Positions 48,828-57,486 of a DNA stretch of 64,000 nt are shown one piece after another. A program made the position numbers and the translations under genes. The stretch comes from Lachnospiraceae bacterium (GTDB taxonomy: Bacteria > Bacillota > Clostridia > Lachnospirales > Lachnospiraceae), in assembly GCA_022792535.1 (NCBI GenBank), contig JAAWBG010000021.1, forward strand, positions 1 through 64,000, given 5' to 3'. Each line of letters starts with the position of its first letter. The stretch's first letter is position 1. A model generated the notes under the pieces. It had not been told where the DNA came from. It did not search any database and saw only the letters and a program-made list of their open reading frames with translations.

Positions 48828-48828
48828 G

Positions 48829-49000
48829 AAAAGCTGATGCAGAATAGACAATGCATCAGCTTTTCTTTTGCGGTCTTCCTGGAGCTACAAAGGAAAAACC
48901 GCTATCTAAACTTATACCCCTCGTATATATAACAATTGAGCAGTACAAAATATGACAGTTTTTGAGAAAGTTTTTAAAAATTTTAAAATTTTTAGTTATA
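48829..49000 (+). ncRNA. Candidate structured RNA unit 3 (two hairpins)
   Basis: Hairpin 3a pairs AAAAGCTGATGC (48829-48840) with GCATCAGCTTTT (48853-48864), so several stem pairs differ from 1a and 2a by changes on both sides. Hairpin 3b has outer stem GCGGT / ACCGC (48870-48874, 48898-48902), inner TCC/GGA pairs and loop TGGAGCTACAA. The tail has CTTATACCCCTC, ATATATAACAATT and AAAATATGACAGTTTTT. No gene lies between 48483 and 49115. Confidence 0.45.
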
Positions 49001-49115
49001 TACCTTTTGAAAGAGGTGTGATATGATTGGAGAAGCTAAATGATAGATTCATTTTTTACGATATAACTACTGATACAGAATTGTGTCACTAATTTGCAGA
49101 AGGAGAATAATTTTT

Positions 49116-50816
49116 ATGGATAACCTAGGAGAACTTTATTATGAATGTGGAATAAAATATTTTGAAGCTGAGAGATATAAGGAAGCAGTTTCTAACTGGA
49201 TACAGGCTTATGATCTGGATTATGAGAAAGAAAGCATTATAGAAAATATCTATAATTGTTTTATATTGCCCAATGAACAAGAATTTAGAAAAAATTATGA
49301 ACAGAATAGAGAGGGATTTACAGAGGTACCTTTCGAAGCGTGTACTCTGGATTTTATTCCCTTGAGTGAGGATGAATTCTGTATCTTTGATCGGGAAGAG
49401 AAGACCTTTCAGGGAGTAATCGCATTGGAGGAAAATCCACTGCAGGGAGATAAAATTGAATTCAACGATATTTTATATACAGATACCTGGGATATTCGGG
49501 AAATGACAGCAGATATGAAGGAATATGAAAGGGATGTGGTATATGTATTGGTGAATGAATTGGAACCCAAATTTGTTTCTTTTTTGAAATTGCCTCGTTT
49601 TCGAGAATTGTATTTAAAAAATGTCATTTTATTTAGAAATGAAAGAATCATGCATGATTTTTTTGAGGAATATGAAGAATTCTATCTGCCGAAACAAATT
49701 GTTACAGCAGATGGAAAAAAATATTGGGATTTAATTCATAATTTCCATGAAAAGAGGATCCATCACACGGATGCAGAACGAAAAAATATATTTTTGTCTA
49801 TCTGTATACCTAGTTACAATAGGGGAGAAATTGCATTGGAAAATGTCAGGCATTTATTGTCCTGCCCTTATGACAGTGAGATAGAGATTGTTGTGTCGAA
49901 TAATGGCTCTACGAAAGGCGTAGAGGCATACGAAGAGATTAAAAATATAAAAGATTCCAGAATCCAATATCATGAATTTCCGGAAAATCAAGGGTATGCG
50001 GCAAATATATTAAAGGTGTGCAGTATGGCGAAGGGAAGATTTGCAATGTTGGTAAGCGATGAGGATCTTATGATACTGGATCATTTTGGTAAGTATCTGA
50101 GCGCCATAAAAGCAAATCAAGATTGTGGGATATTGTTTGCGGGGAGAGGTGATTTGGGCCTTAGGTGGGATCCAGAGGAAGATAATACAGTATCTATCAT
50201 AGAAAAAGGAATATGGGCAATTGAAACAGCAGCCATGTGGACGTATGTTACAGGTTTTACTTATAATATGAGGTTATGTCAAAAATTAGGAGCATTAGAA
50301 AAATTAGAGCAATTAAGATGTGGAAAAGCGATTGACTGGCGGAATGAGGAAATGATGTTAGACAGAACAAGTGAAAGAAATTTGTGCGTAGAAATTTATA
50401 CGAATAATTGTCTAGCTATGATGTTATGCCGGTATGCAGATTTTGCTCATTTCAAGTTGGATATGTTTGATGTTAAAAAGAACAATACTACGTTTAAAGG
50501 CTGCTTTGACATAGGAAGCAGACCGGAATGCAGGTTAGAAAAGCAGAACAGCCGTATGGATTTTGTGCATCAGGTATTGAATTTAAACAAAGGGGATTTT
50601 ATTCGGCTGTTTTTATATGAATGTAAACGGACACATTTTCTGATAAATCTTTCTTTTAATGCTTATCCAGAGGATATGCTGAAACTGGGATCAGAGTGGG
50701 AGATTCAGGCATGTGTTTACAAAGACCAAAAAGAATATTTAGATTCTTTTCCGATTCCTTTGACAGAAGAAGAATATGCCATAATTCAGGGGAAAATAGC
50801 AAGAACAGAAGAATAA
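49116..50816 (+). CDS. Glycosyltransferase family 2 with TPR-like N-terminal region (paralogue 1)
   Basis: A 566-residue soluble protein. Residues about 1-45 look like one TPR pair (YYECGIKYFEAERYKEAVSNWIQAY), and 46-220 form a region shared with the paralogue at 54952 (YNCFILPNE, FLKLPRFRELYL-V--F). A GT-A domain follows (about 225-345) with LSICIPSYNRG, EIEIVVSNNGS and the metal-binding VSDEDLM. This family sits in flagellar loci of Lachnospiraceae and probably glycosylates flagellin. ATG 49116 follows AGAAGGAG; an upstream in-frame ATG at 49083 has no site. A weak sigma-28-like sequence, TAAA-N16-TACGATAT, lies at 49037-49064. Confidence 0.82.
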   Translation: MDNLGELYYECGIKYFEAERYKEAVSNWIQAYDLDYEKESIIENIYNCFILPNEQEFRKNYEQNREGFTEVPFEACTLDFIPLSEDEFCIFDREEKTFQGVIALEENPLQGDKIEFNDILYTDTWDIREMTADMKEYERDVVYVLVNELEPKFVSFLKLPRFRELYLKNVILFRNERIMHDFFEEYEEFYLPKQIVTADGKKYWDLIHNFHEKRIHHTDAERKNIFLSICIPSYNRGEIALENVRHLLSCPYDSEIEIVVSNNGSTKGVEAYEEIKNIKDSRIQYHEFPENQGYAANILKVCSMAKGRFAMLVSDEDLMILDHFGKYLSAIKANQDCGILFAGRGDLGLRWDPEEDNTVSIIEKGIWAIETAAMWTYVTGFTYNMRLCQKLGALEKLEQLRCGKAIDWRNEEMMLDRTSERNLCVEIYTNNCLAMMLCRYADFAHFKLDMFDVKKNNTTFKGCFDIGSRPECRLEKQNSRMDFVHQVLNLNKGDFIRLFLYECKRTHFLINLSFNAYPEDMLKLGSEWEIQACVYKDQKEYLDSFPIPLTEEEYAIIQGKIARTEE

Positions 50817-50847
50817 GCAGGTAATGTAATATCTTTACTGACAAAGC

Positions 50848-50875
50848 TAAATTAAAAATTAAATACTGCCGATAT
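50848..50875 (+). promoter_or_regulatory. Sigma-28-like promoter of the sugar operon
   Basis: TAAA (50848-50851), 16 bases, GCCGATAT (50868-50875). The -10 differs from GCCGATAA only at the last base, and the spacer is one longer than the optimum. Transcription would start near 50882, giving a leader of about 110 nt before rfbH. A SigA TATAAT reading overlaps it but lacks a -35. Confidence 0.65.
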
Positions 50876-50888
50876 AATGAAAGATAAG

Positions 50889-50993
50889 AATGATAGGAAA
50901 TCATTTTACGACGCATGGAAGCGATATACCATAAAGGCTAAGAGAAATGGATAAGCGTCCATTTCTCTTTTTTTATCTTATAGGAGAAAAATT
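50889..50993 (+). promoter_or_regulatory. rfbH leader with GGA hairpins and a terminator (candidate attenuator)
   Basis: Between the sigma-28-like promoter and rfbH lie hairpin AATGAT-AGGAA-ATCATT (50889-50905), a small stem CGC-ATGGAA-GCG (50912-50923), and an 11-bp terminator stem (50940-50950 with 50959-50969) followed by seven T (50968-50974). A further ATGGA is in the left arm of the terminator, and the ribosome site TAGGAG (near 50981) gives a fourth GGA. A terminator placed inside the leader suggests attenuation; the GGA motifs suggest CsrA as the regulator. Confidence 0.55.
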
Positions 50994-52334
50994 ATGTTTG
51001 AAAATAAAACAGAAGAGCAGGCAAGAGAAGAAATCCTGCATCTGGTGACAGAGTATTATAATCTATACCATAAAAATAAAAAAATTTTTGAGCCGGGAGA
51101 TCGGATTGCCTATGCTTCCAGGGTCTATGATGAAAAGGAGATGTGCAACTTAGTAGATGCTTCTTTGGAATTCTGGCTGACCTCTGGCAGATATACAGTG
51201 GAGTTTGAAAAAAAATTCTCAGAATATCTGGGCGTGCAGTATTGTTCTTTGGTAAACTCAGGTTCTTCTGCCAATCTGCTGGCTTTTATGGCCTTGACTT
51301 CTCCTTTGCTGGGAGAACGTCAGGTGCTTCCGGGCGATGAGATGATTACGGTTGCGGCAGGTTTTCCTACCACGGTGACGCCGGCCATCCAATATGGCGT
51401 AGTTCCGGTCTTTATTGATGTGACGATTCCACAGTACAATCTGGACGTCAATCAGTTGGAGGCAGCGTTTTCAGAAAAGACAAAAGTGGTGATGGCGGCT
51501 CACACTCTGGGGAATCCTTTTGATCTGAAAGCAGTAAGGGATTTTTGTGACAGACACAATCTATGGCTGATTGAGGACAATTGCGATGCTCTTGGAACAA
51601 GATATATGATAGATGGACAAGAAAGATATACGGGAACCATTGGGGACATCGGAACCTCTTCTTTTTATCCCCCTCACCACATGACCATGGGAGAAGGCGG
51701 AGCAGTCTATACAGATCAGCCTTTATTGCACAAATGCATTCGTTCTCTCCGGGACTGGGGCCGGGACTGTATCTGCACCTCTGGTCAGGACAATCTGTGT
51801 GGCCACAGATTTGACCGGCAGTATGGGGAGCTTCCGATGGGCTATGATCATAAATATGTCTATTCCCATTTTGGATATAATTTGAAGGCAACAGATATGC
51901 AGGCGGCTATTGGCTGTGCACAAATTGATAAGATGCCGGAGTTTGCAGCCCGAAGAAGACATAACTTTGAGAGATTGCTGGCAGGGCTGAAAGGATGTGA
52001 AAAACAATTGATCCTTCCAGCGCCCTGCGAAAATTCTCGGCCAAGCTGGTTTGGATGTCTGCTTACGTGCAGGGAAGGAATAGACCGCAATGAAGTGGTT
52101 GCATATCTGGAAAACCATGGAATACAGACACGGATGCTGTTTGCAGGAAATCTAATTAAACATCCTTGCTTTAACCAGATGCGGATTTTGGGCAGGGGAT
52201 ATCGCGTGATAGGAGATTTAAAACATACAGATCAGATTATGAATGATACTTTTTGGGTAGGAGTTTATCCAGGAATGACAGACGAGATGGTTGATTATAT
52301 GGCAGAGATAATTCGAGAAGCAGTAAACCAATAA
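50994..52334 (+). CDS. rfbH: CDP-4-keto-6-deoxyglucose 3-dehydrase (E1, RfbH/AscC type)
   Basis: E1 is a PMP- and [2Fe-2S]-dependent enzyme that removes the 3-hydroxyl of CDP-4-keto-6-deoxy-D-glucose; with an E3 reductase the product is CDP-3,6-dideoxy-4-ketoglucose. The 446-residue protein has the aminotransferase fold with HH at 228-229 (YPPHHMTMGEGG) where ordinary aminotransferases have the PLP lysine, and the Fe-S cysteine pattern DCICTSG...C just after (about 259-270). These features separate RfbH from plain sugar aminotransferases. It is first in the operon after the sigma-28-like promoter and leader. No E3 (RfbI/AscD) gene is in the window. Confidence 0.9.
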   Translation: MFENKTEEQAREEILHLVTEYYNLYHKNKKIFEPGDRIAYASRVYDEKEMCNLVDASLEFWLTSGRYTVEFEKKFSEYLGVQYCSLVNSGSSANLLAFMALTSPLLGERQVLPGDEMITVAAGFPTTVTPAIQYGVVPVFIDVTIPQYNLDVNQLEAAFSEKTKVVMAAHTLGNPFDLKAVRDFCDRHNLWLIEDNCDALGTRYMIDGQERYTGTIGDIGTSSFYPPHHMTMGEGGAVYTDQPLLHKCIRSLRDWGRDCICTSGQDNLCGHRFDRQYGELPMGYDHKYVYSHFGYNLKATDMQAAIGCAQIDKMPEFAARRRHNFERLLAGLKGCEKQLILPAPCENSRPSWFGCLLTCREGIDRNEVVAYLENHGIQTRMLFAGNLIKHPCFNQMRILGRGYRVIGDLKHTDQIMNDTFWVGVYPGMTDEMVDYMAEIIREAVNQ

Positions 52335-52349
52335 GATTCTGGAGGAAAT

Positions 52350-53276
52350 ATGAAGGTCGTAGTAACAGGAGCAACAGGATTTGTGGGAAAGTGGCTGGTG
52401 AATGAGCTTCTGAGTCAGAGAGACGATGTGACAATTATCGTGGGAGATATAAAAAAAGTCCCGGAAGAGTGGAAAAATGTACTGGATATTGTAGAAGCTT
52501 CTCTGGAACAGATTTCAGGGCTCAATCCGGCAGATTTTCCTCAAAGAGAAGCGGAGATTCTTTTTCATTTGGCATGGAGAGGAGTATCAGGAAAAGAAAG
52601 AGCAGACAATGAAATTCAATTAGAGAATGTTCAGTTCACCTGCGATACGGTAAGGCTGGCAGAGAAACTTCATTGCAGAAGATTTGTACATGCAGGGAGT
52701 ATTATGGAATATGAAGCGATAAAGTATATCCCAACTGTGAATGCCGAACCGGGAGTTGGAAATATATACAGTATAGCAAAACTTACGGCAGATCTTATGG
52801 CAAAGACAATCGCGGTGAACGCAGGGATGGAGTACATAAATCTCATTATTTCCAATATTTACGGAGCAGGAGAACATTCAGAGAGATTTTTTAATACCAC
52901 ATTAAAAAAAATGATGAATCATCAGCCAATACCCTTAACTCATGGAAGGCAGTTATATGATTTTATCTATGCTTCAGATGCGGTCAGGGCTATGATACTT
53001 GCAGGTAAAAAAGGTGAGAAAAATTCTGAGTATTATATCGGGAACACTAGGCAGTATCCTTTAAAAGAATTTGTCCTGCAGATGAAGGAAACATTGGAAA
53101 GTCAATCAGAACTTTTATTTGGACAAGTACCTTTGAAGACTGCTATGCTGACATATCATGAATTTGATACAGCAAGGATAGAAACGTTAGGCTTTAAACC
53201 GGAAGTCGATTTTGTACAGGGAATAAAAATGACGAAAGAATGGATGATGGAAGAGAGAAGCGGAGGGAAAAAGTGA
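52350..53276 (+). CDS. NAD(P)-dependent SDR sugar epimerase/reductase
   Basis: A 308-residue extended short-chain dehydrogenase. It has the nucleotide motif VTGATGFVG (5-13) and the catalytic YSIAK (Tyr140, Lys144). In CDP-dideoxyhexose pathways a protein of this kind reduces the 4-keto group (AscF, RfbJ) or, in yersiniose-type pathways, the ketone of the added branch (YerF). Which applies here is not fixed by sequence. It lies between rfbH and the epimerase gene, whose GTG start overlaps its stop. Confidence 0.8.
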   Translation: MKVVVTGATGFVGKWLVNELLSQRDDVTIIVGDIKKVPEEWKNVLDIVEASLEQISGLNPADFPQREAEILFHLAWRGVSGKERADNEIQLENVQFTCDTVRLAEKLHCRRFVHAGSIMEYEAIKYIPTVNAEPGVGNIYSIAKLTADLMAKTIAVNAGMEYINLIISNIYGAGEHSERFFNTTLKKMMNHQPIPLTHGRQLYDFIYASDAVRAMILAGKKGEKNSEYYIGNTRQYPLKEFVLQMKETLESQSELLFGQVPLKTAMLTYHEFDTARIETLGFKPEVDFVQGIKMTKEWMMEERSGGKK

Positions 53277-53827
53277 TAAATTTCGAGGTGAAAAATCTTT
53301 TAGGGGAGGTAAAATTGCTCAGTCCCTTTTATATGGAAGATGAGAGGGGATATTTTTTGAAGACCATAGAAAAAGATGTTTTCAAGAAGTGGGGCCTGAA
53401 TGTAGAGATACAGGAAATTTTTGAGACTTACTCCAAGCAAAAGGTTATTCGAGGACTTCACTTTCAGACAAAAGATCCACAGACTAAGATTGTACGGGTG
53501 ATAAAGGGCAGGATTCATGATGTAGTTGTGGATCTTCGCAAAGGTTCTCCTGACTTCGGAAAGTCTTTGGATGTGATTTTAAATGATGAGGAACGTAACA
53601 GCTTATGGATTCCGGCAGGCTTTGCCCATGGATTTGAGGTGTTGTCTGAAGATGCTCTGGTATCTTATCAATGTATCGGGAAATATCAGAAAGAATTTGA
53701 TACGGGAATCTGTTGGAACGATAAAGAGCTTGCAGTAAAGTGGGAGACAAAAGATCCAATTGTATCCGATAAAGATGCGGCACTGATGTCTTTTCGTGAG
53801 TTTGTGGAAAAATATGGTGGATTATAG
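53273..53827 (+). CDS. RfbC-family nucleotide-sugar 3,5- or 5-epimerase
   Basis: A 184-residue cupin of the RmlC/RfbC family, with GYFLKTIEKDVFKKWGLN, the catalytic-His region VIRGLHFQ, and RIHDVVVDLRKGSPDFGK. I chose GTG 53273, 6 bases after GGAGGG and overlapping the previous stop (GTGA), over an in-frame ATG at 53240. In a CDP-ascarylose-type pathway the homologue AscE inverts C5 of CDP-3,6-dideoxy-4-ketoglucose, so this gene suggests an L-configured product. The neighbours make CDP, not dTDP, sugars, so dTDP-rhamnose synthesis is less likely. Confidence 0.82.
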   Translation: MINFEVKNLLGEVKLLSPFYMEDERGYFLKTIEKDVFKKWGLNVEIQEIFETYSKQKVIRGLHFQTKDPQTKIVRVIKGRIHDVVVDLRKGSPDFGKSLDVILNDEERNSLWIPAGFAHGFEVLSEDALVSYQCIGKYQKEFDTGICWNDKELAVKWETKDPIVSDKDAALMSFREFVEKYGGL

Positions 53828-53845
53828 AGAGAAAGAGAGAAGGAC

Positions 53846-54919
53846 ATGTTAGATCATTCTTTTTATCGCGGGAAAAAAATTTTGGTGACAGGACATACTG
53901 GTTTTAAAGGCACGTGGATGTGTATGATTTTGACGTTTTTGGGGGCTGAGGTGACGGGCTATGCATTGGAGCCGCCTACAGAGCCAAGCCTGTTTGAACT
54001 GTGTCATATGTCGGAAAAAATACATTCTGTTATTGGAGATATACGGGACTTGGGGAAATTGCAGAAAGTCTTTCAGGAAAGGCAGCCGGAGATCGTGATA
54101 CATATGGCGGCTCAGCCTTTGGTCAGTGAGTCTTATGAAAGACCGGTGGATACTTACGAAGTGAATGTGATGGGAACGGTAAATGTTTTAGAATGCATCC
54201 GTCATATGCCATCCGTTCGTTCTTTTGTAAATGTGACTACCGACAAGGTGTATAAGAATAAGGAATGGGAGTGGGGATACCGGGAGGAAGAAGAGCTGAA
54301 TGGGTATGATCCCTATTCTAACTCAAAATCTTGTTCAGAATTAGTTACAAGCAGTTATGTGAATTCTTTTTTTGGAGAGAGGCAGGTTGCTGTATCTACG
54401 ATGCGGGCAGGAAATGTAATTGGCGGCGGAGATTTTGCGAAAAACCGGATTATTCCAGATTGTATCCGCGCGGCATATGAGAAAAAGAGAATTCAGGTGA
54501 GAAATCCAAAATCTGTTCGTCCTTACCAGCATGTGTTGGATGCAGTTATGGCATATTTGCTGGTTGCTCAGGCGCAGTATGAAAGAACAGAATATGCTGG
54601 AAACTACAATGTGGGTCCAGAAGAAAAAGATGCAGTGGAGACAGGGGAGATCGTAACTTTGTTCTGTAAATATTGGAATCAGCAGGCGAAGGAGGAGATG
54701 GAATGGATGAGCAGTGTGGGACTGGGGATCCATGAGGCAAACTTTTTGAAGTTAGATTGTTCTCGCTTAAAGAAAACATTTCAGTGGAAGCCGGTATGGG
54801 ATGTGGAAAAAGCGGTAGAAAAAACAGTAGAATGGTCGGCAGCTTATCAGAGAGAAGAGAATATTTCGGAATGTATGAGGCGTCAGATTCAGGAATTTAT
54901 ACAGGAAAAAACATTTTGA
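53846..54919 (+). CDS. rfbG: CDP-glucose 4,6-dehydratase
   Basis: Turns CDP-glucose into CDP-4-keto-6-deoxy-D-glucose with bound NAD+. The 357-residue SDR has the RfbG-type motif VTGHTGFKGTW (11-21) and catalytic YSNSK near 155-159, with the QPLVSESYERPVDTYEVNVMGTVNVLE segment typical of this enzyme. It provides the substrate for RfbH and uses the product of RfbF encoded downstream. The start follows GAGAAGGAC. Confidence 0.92.
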   Translation: MLDHSFYRGKKILVTGHTGFKGTWMCMILTFLGAEVTGYALEPPTEPSLFELCHMSEKIHSVIGDIRDLGKLQKVFQERQPEIVIHMAAQPLVSESYERPVDTYEVNVMGTVNVLECIRHMPSVRSFVNVTTDKVYKNKEWEWGYREEEELNGYDPYSNSKSCSELVTSSYVNSFFGERQVAVSTMRAGNVIGGGDFAKNRIIPDCIRAAYEKKRIQVRNPKSVRPYQHVLDAVMAYLLVAQAQYERTEYAGNYNVGPEEKDAVETGEIVTLFCKYWNQQAKEEMEWMSSVGLGIHEANFLKLDCSRLKKTFQWKPVWDVEKAVEKTVEWSAAYQREENISECMRRQIQEFIQEKTF

Positions 54920-54951
54920 AATAGTATAAAGTTTTGGAGGAGAAACGTAAT

Positions 54952-56649
54952 ATGGATGAAATTAATAGGTATGGCAGTATGGATGAAAATGAAATAGGAA
55001 ATGCATATTATCAAGCAGCGTATGCGTATTTTGAGGAAGAACGATATGAAAATGCTGTGGAAAATTTTATAAAAGCATATACATGTGGGATTCATAGGGA
55101 AGAGATTTTGGAGAATCTATACAATTGTTTTATCCTTCCCAATGAAATGGAATTTAAAAAAAATTATGAAGAAAATAAAAGAGGATTTCTGGATCTTTCA
55201 TATGAGCAGTTGGAAATAGATTTCATACCTGTGTCAGATTTAAAATTCTATCTATTCCACCGCCCGTCCAGAGAGTTTTTAGGATGTTTTCAATTAGATG
55301 ATACGTCAATTATGACAGACGACGTGGATTTTGAAAGTATATTAATTGCGGATTGCTGGGATTTCAGGCAGATGCTGCCTTCCATGAAAGAAAAAACCTG
55401 GGAGGCAGTATATATTCTGCTCAATGACCAGGAAACAAAATTTGCATCTTTTTTTAAACTGCCATGTTTTCGGGAACTGTATATGGGGAATGTAATCATT
55501 TTTAAGAATACGGATATTATGGAGCGTGTTTTTGAAAAAGATTCCGATATTTATTTACCGAAACGTATTTTATCACCCAGTGATAACTATGATCCTATTT
55601 TGAACAAGCTTCATCAAAAACGAATTGCTGATTTGGATCAAAAGAGGAGGGCAGTGTTTTTGTCCATTCTGATTCCAAGTTATAATCGGGGAGCAAAGGC
55701 TTTGGCTGCAGTGCAGGAAATCTGCCGCACCAATTATGACAGTGAGATTGAGATTGTGGTTTCGGATAATGGGTCTGTATTGGGTGCTCAGGAGTATCAG
55801 AAGATTCGGGATATGCAGGATTCCAGAGTGAGATATTATCGGAACGAGGAGAATCTGGGGTTCCTAGAGAATTTTATAAGGGTGCTGGAGCTGGCAAAAG
55901 GGGAATATGCTATATTAAGTGCTGATGAAGACCTTATGCTGCCTGAGAATTTATCCTATTATTTGAGTTTGATAAAAAAGAATAAAGATTGTGGAGTTTT
56001 TCTTACCAGCGGTATTTCAGGTAATTTTGGGTTTTCAGAGAAGGAAACAGTAAGACTCCAGGGAATTGATGGGATTTCCAGTGGGATAAGTAAAAATTAT
56101 ATGACTGGAGCAGGATATCACATGGAATTGATTCGTCAGCTGGGAATTACAGAATTTCTTCGCAGCCATAAAGATAATCTGATGGTTGGGTTATATCCTC
56201 ATTGTGTTATAAATTTTAAACTAGTTCTGGTAAGTAATATTTTACAATGTGGACAGCCGCCATTATGGCTGGCAGAAGAGGCAGAAGAGATAGATGGAAT
56301 CGATGAAAAGGATATAAAGCCATATATGACAATGGATTCCAGAGAAAAGCAGTGTGCTGATATGATTGAAATATTTGTTGAGGAGGGGGTACACGATTCT
56401 CTTCTTTGCTATTTATGTGGGGAACGCTTTTGGAAGTTCTTATGGCTGCTTTATATAGCGATTGATGGTTTTCCTGATTATTATAGAGAACGGGGCATTA
56501 CTTGGGAAGATATGTTAGAGGAAGCAGCAGGCAGATATAAAAAAAATATTTCTCGATTGGAAGATCGTATAACAGTAGAAGAAAGAGAAATGATTTTGAA
56601 AAACGTAGATGAGATATATCAGAACATAAAAGAAAACGGATTTGCTTAA
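54952..56649 (+). CDS. Glycosyltransferase family 2 with TPR-like N-terminal region (paralogue 2)
   Basis: A 565-residue paralogue of the protein at 49116-50816, of almost the same length. It shares the TPR-like pair (YYQAAYAYFEEERYENAVENFIKAY), the middle region with YNCFILPNE and FFKLPCFRELYMGNVIIF, and the GT-A core with LSILIPSYNRG, EIEIVVSDNGS and SADEDLM. ATG 54952 was chosen over an upstream in-frame TTG at 54934 that overlaps the ribosome site GGAGG. Being inside the CDP-sugar operon suggests that it transfers the sugar made here, or extends the glycan begun by paralogue 1. Confidence 0.82.
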   Translation: MDEINRYGSMDENEIGNAYYQAAYAYFEEERYENAVENFIKAYTCGIHREEILENLYNCFILPNEMEFKKNYEENKRGFLDLSYEQLEIDFIPVSDLKFYLFHRPSREFLGCFQLDDTSIMTDDVDFESILIADCWDFRQMLPSMKEKTWEAVYILLNDQETKFASFFKLPCFRELYMGNVIIFKNTDIMERVFEKDSDIYLPKRILSPSDNYDPILNKLHQKRIADLDQKRRAVFLSILIPSYNRGAKALAAVQEICRTNYDSEIEIVVSDNGSVLGAQEYQKIRDMQDSRVRYYRNEENLGFLENFIRVLELAKGEYAILSADEDLMLPENLSYYLSLIKKNKDCGVFLTSGISGNFGFSEKETVRLQGIDGISSGISKNYMTGAGYHMELIRQLGITEFLRSHKDNLMVGLYPHCVINFKLVLVSNILQCGQPPLWLAEEAEEIDGIDEKDIKPYMTMDSREKQCADMIEIFVEEGVHDSLLCYLCGERFWKFLWLLYIAIDGFPDYYRERGITWEDMLEEAAGRYKKNISRLEDRITVEEREMILKNVDEIYQNIKENGFA

Positions 56650-56667
56650 AGTTGGGAGAGGAAATCT

Positions 56668-57450
56668 ATGAAAGTTGTTATTTTAGCAGGGGGATATGGC
56701 ACACGTATCAGCGAGGAAAGTCAAATAAAGCCCAAGCCTATGATAGAGATCGGCGGAAAACCGATCTTATGGCATATTATGAAAGGGTATGCCTATTATG
56801 GGTTTCATGATTTTGTGATCTGTGCAGGATATAAACAGCATATGATTAAGGACTGGTTTTATGATTATTTTTTACATAACAGTGATGTGACCTTTGATTT
56901 TACTCATGGAAGCAGAGATATGACGATTCACAGTCAATTTTGCGAGCCCTGGAAAGTTACGGTGGTAGATACCGGTCTGAATACCATGACCGGCGGCAGG
57001 ATCAAACGGATACAGCCTTATATTGGAGAAGAGCCTTTTATGGTGACTTACGGGGATGGGGTCTGTGATGTTGATATAGGGAAATTATCAGAGTATCACA
57101 AATCTCATGGGAAGCTTGCTACTTTGACTGCAGTTATGATAGAGCAGCAGAAGGGAGTTATGGATATTGGAGGCGATAATGCGGTCCGCTCTTTTCGGGA
57201 AAAGAATAAAAATGACGGTGTGCTGATCAATGCAGGATACATGGTATTAAATCCTGAGATATTCGGATATCTGGAGGGGGATCAGACCGTATTTGAAAGA
57301 GAGCCATTTGAAAAGCTGGCAGAAGAGGGAGAATTGATGTCCTATACCCATAAAGGTTTCTGGCAGTGTATGGATAATAAGAGGGAAAAAGATATTTTAG
57401 AAAAACTTTGGGATTTGGGACAAGCTCCCTGGAAAGTTTGGAAGGATTAA
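56668..57450 (+). CDS. rfbF: Glucose-1-phosphate cytidylyltransferase
   Basis: Makes CDP-glucose from glucose 1-phosphate and CTP. The 260-residue protein begins MKVVILAGGYGTRISEES and has KPKPMIEIGGKPILWHIMK, the nucleotidyltransferase signature; YGDGVCDVDI carries the metal-binding aspartates near 130. It is the first enzyme of the CDP-dideoxyhexose pathway with rfbG and rfbH. The start follows GGGAGAGG. Confidence 0.95.
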   Translation: MKVVILAGGYGTRISEESQIKPKPMIEIGGKPILWHIMKGYAYYGFHDFVICAGYKQHMIKDWFYDYFLHNSDVTFDFTHGSRDMTIHSQFCEPWKVTVVDTGLNTMTGGRIKRIQPYIGEEPFMVTYGDGVCDVDIGKLSEYHKSHGKLATLTAVMIEQQKGVMDIGGDNAVRSFREKNKNDGVLINAGYMVLNPEIFGYLEGDQTVFEREPFEKLAEEGELMSYTHKGFWQCMDNKREKDILEKLWDLGQAPWKVWKD

Positions 57451-57486
57451 AGAGAAGGCAGAGTGATTGTTAAGGGACGGAATTGT

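Noticed and set aside
48522..49000. CRISPR array
   Set aside because: Only three units of 140-175 bp, stems vary, no constant short repeat with regular spacers, and no cas genes.
49023..49043. Six-codon frame after AGAGGTG (MIGEAK)
   Set aside because: A good ribosome site but too short to support as a gene; could be chance or a leader peptide.
53273..53827. dTDP-rhamnose 3,5-epimerase (rmlC)
   Set aside because: No rmlA, rmlB or rmlD nearby; all partners are CDP-sugar enzymes.
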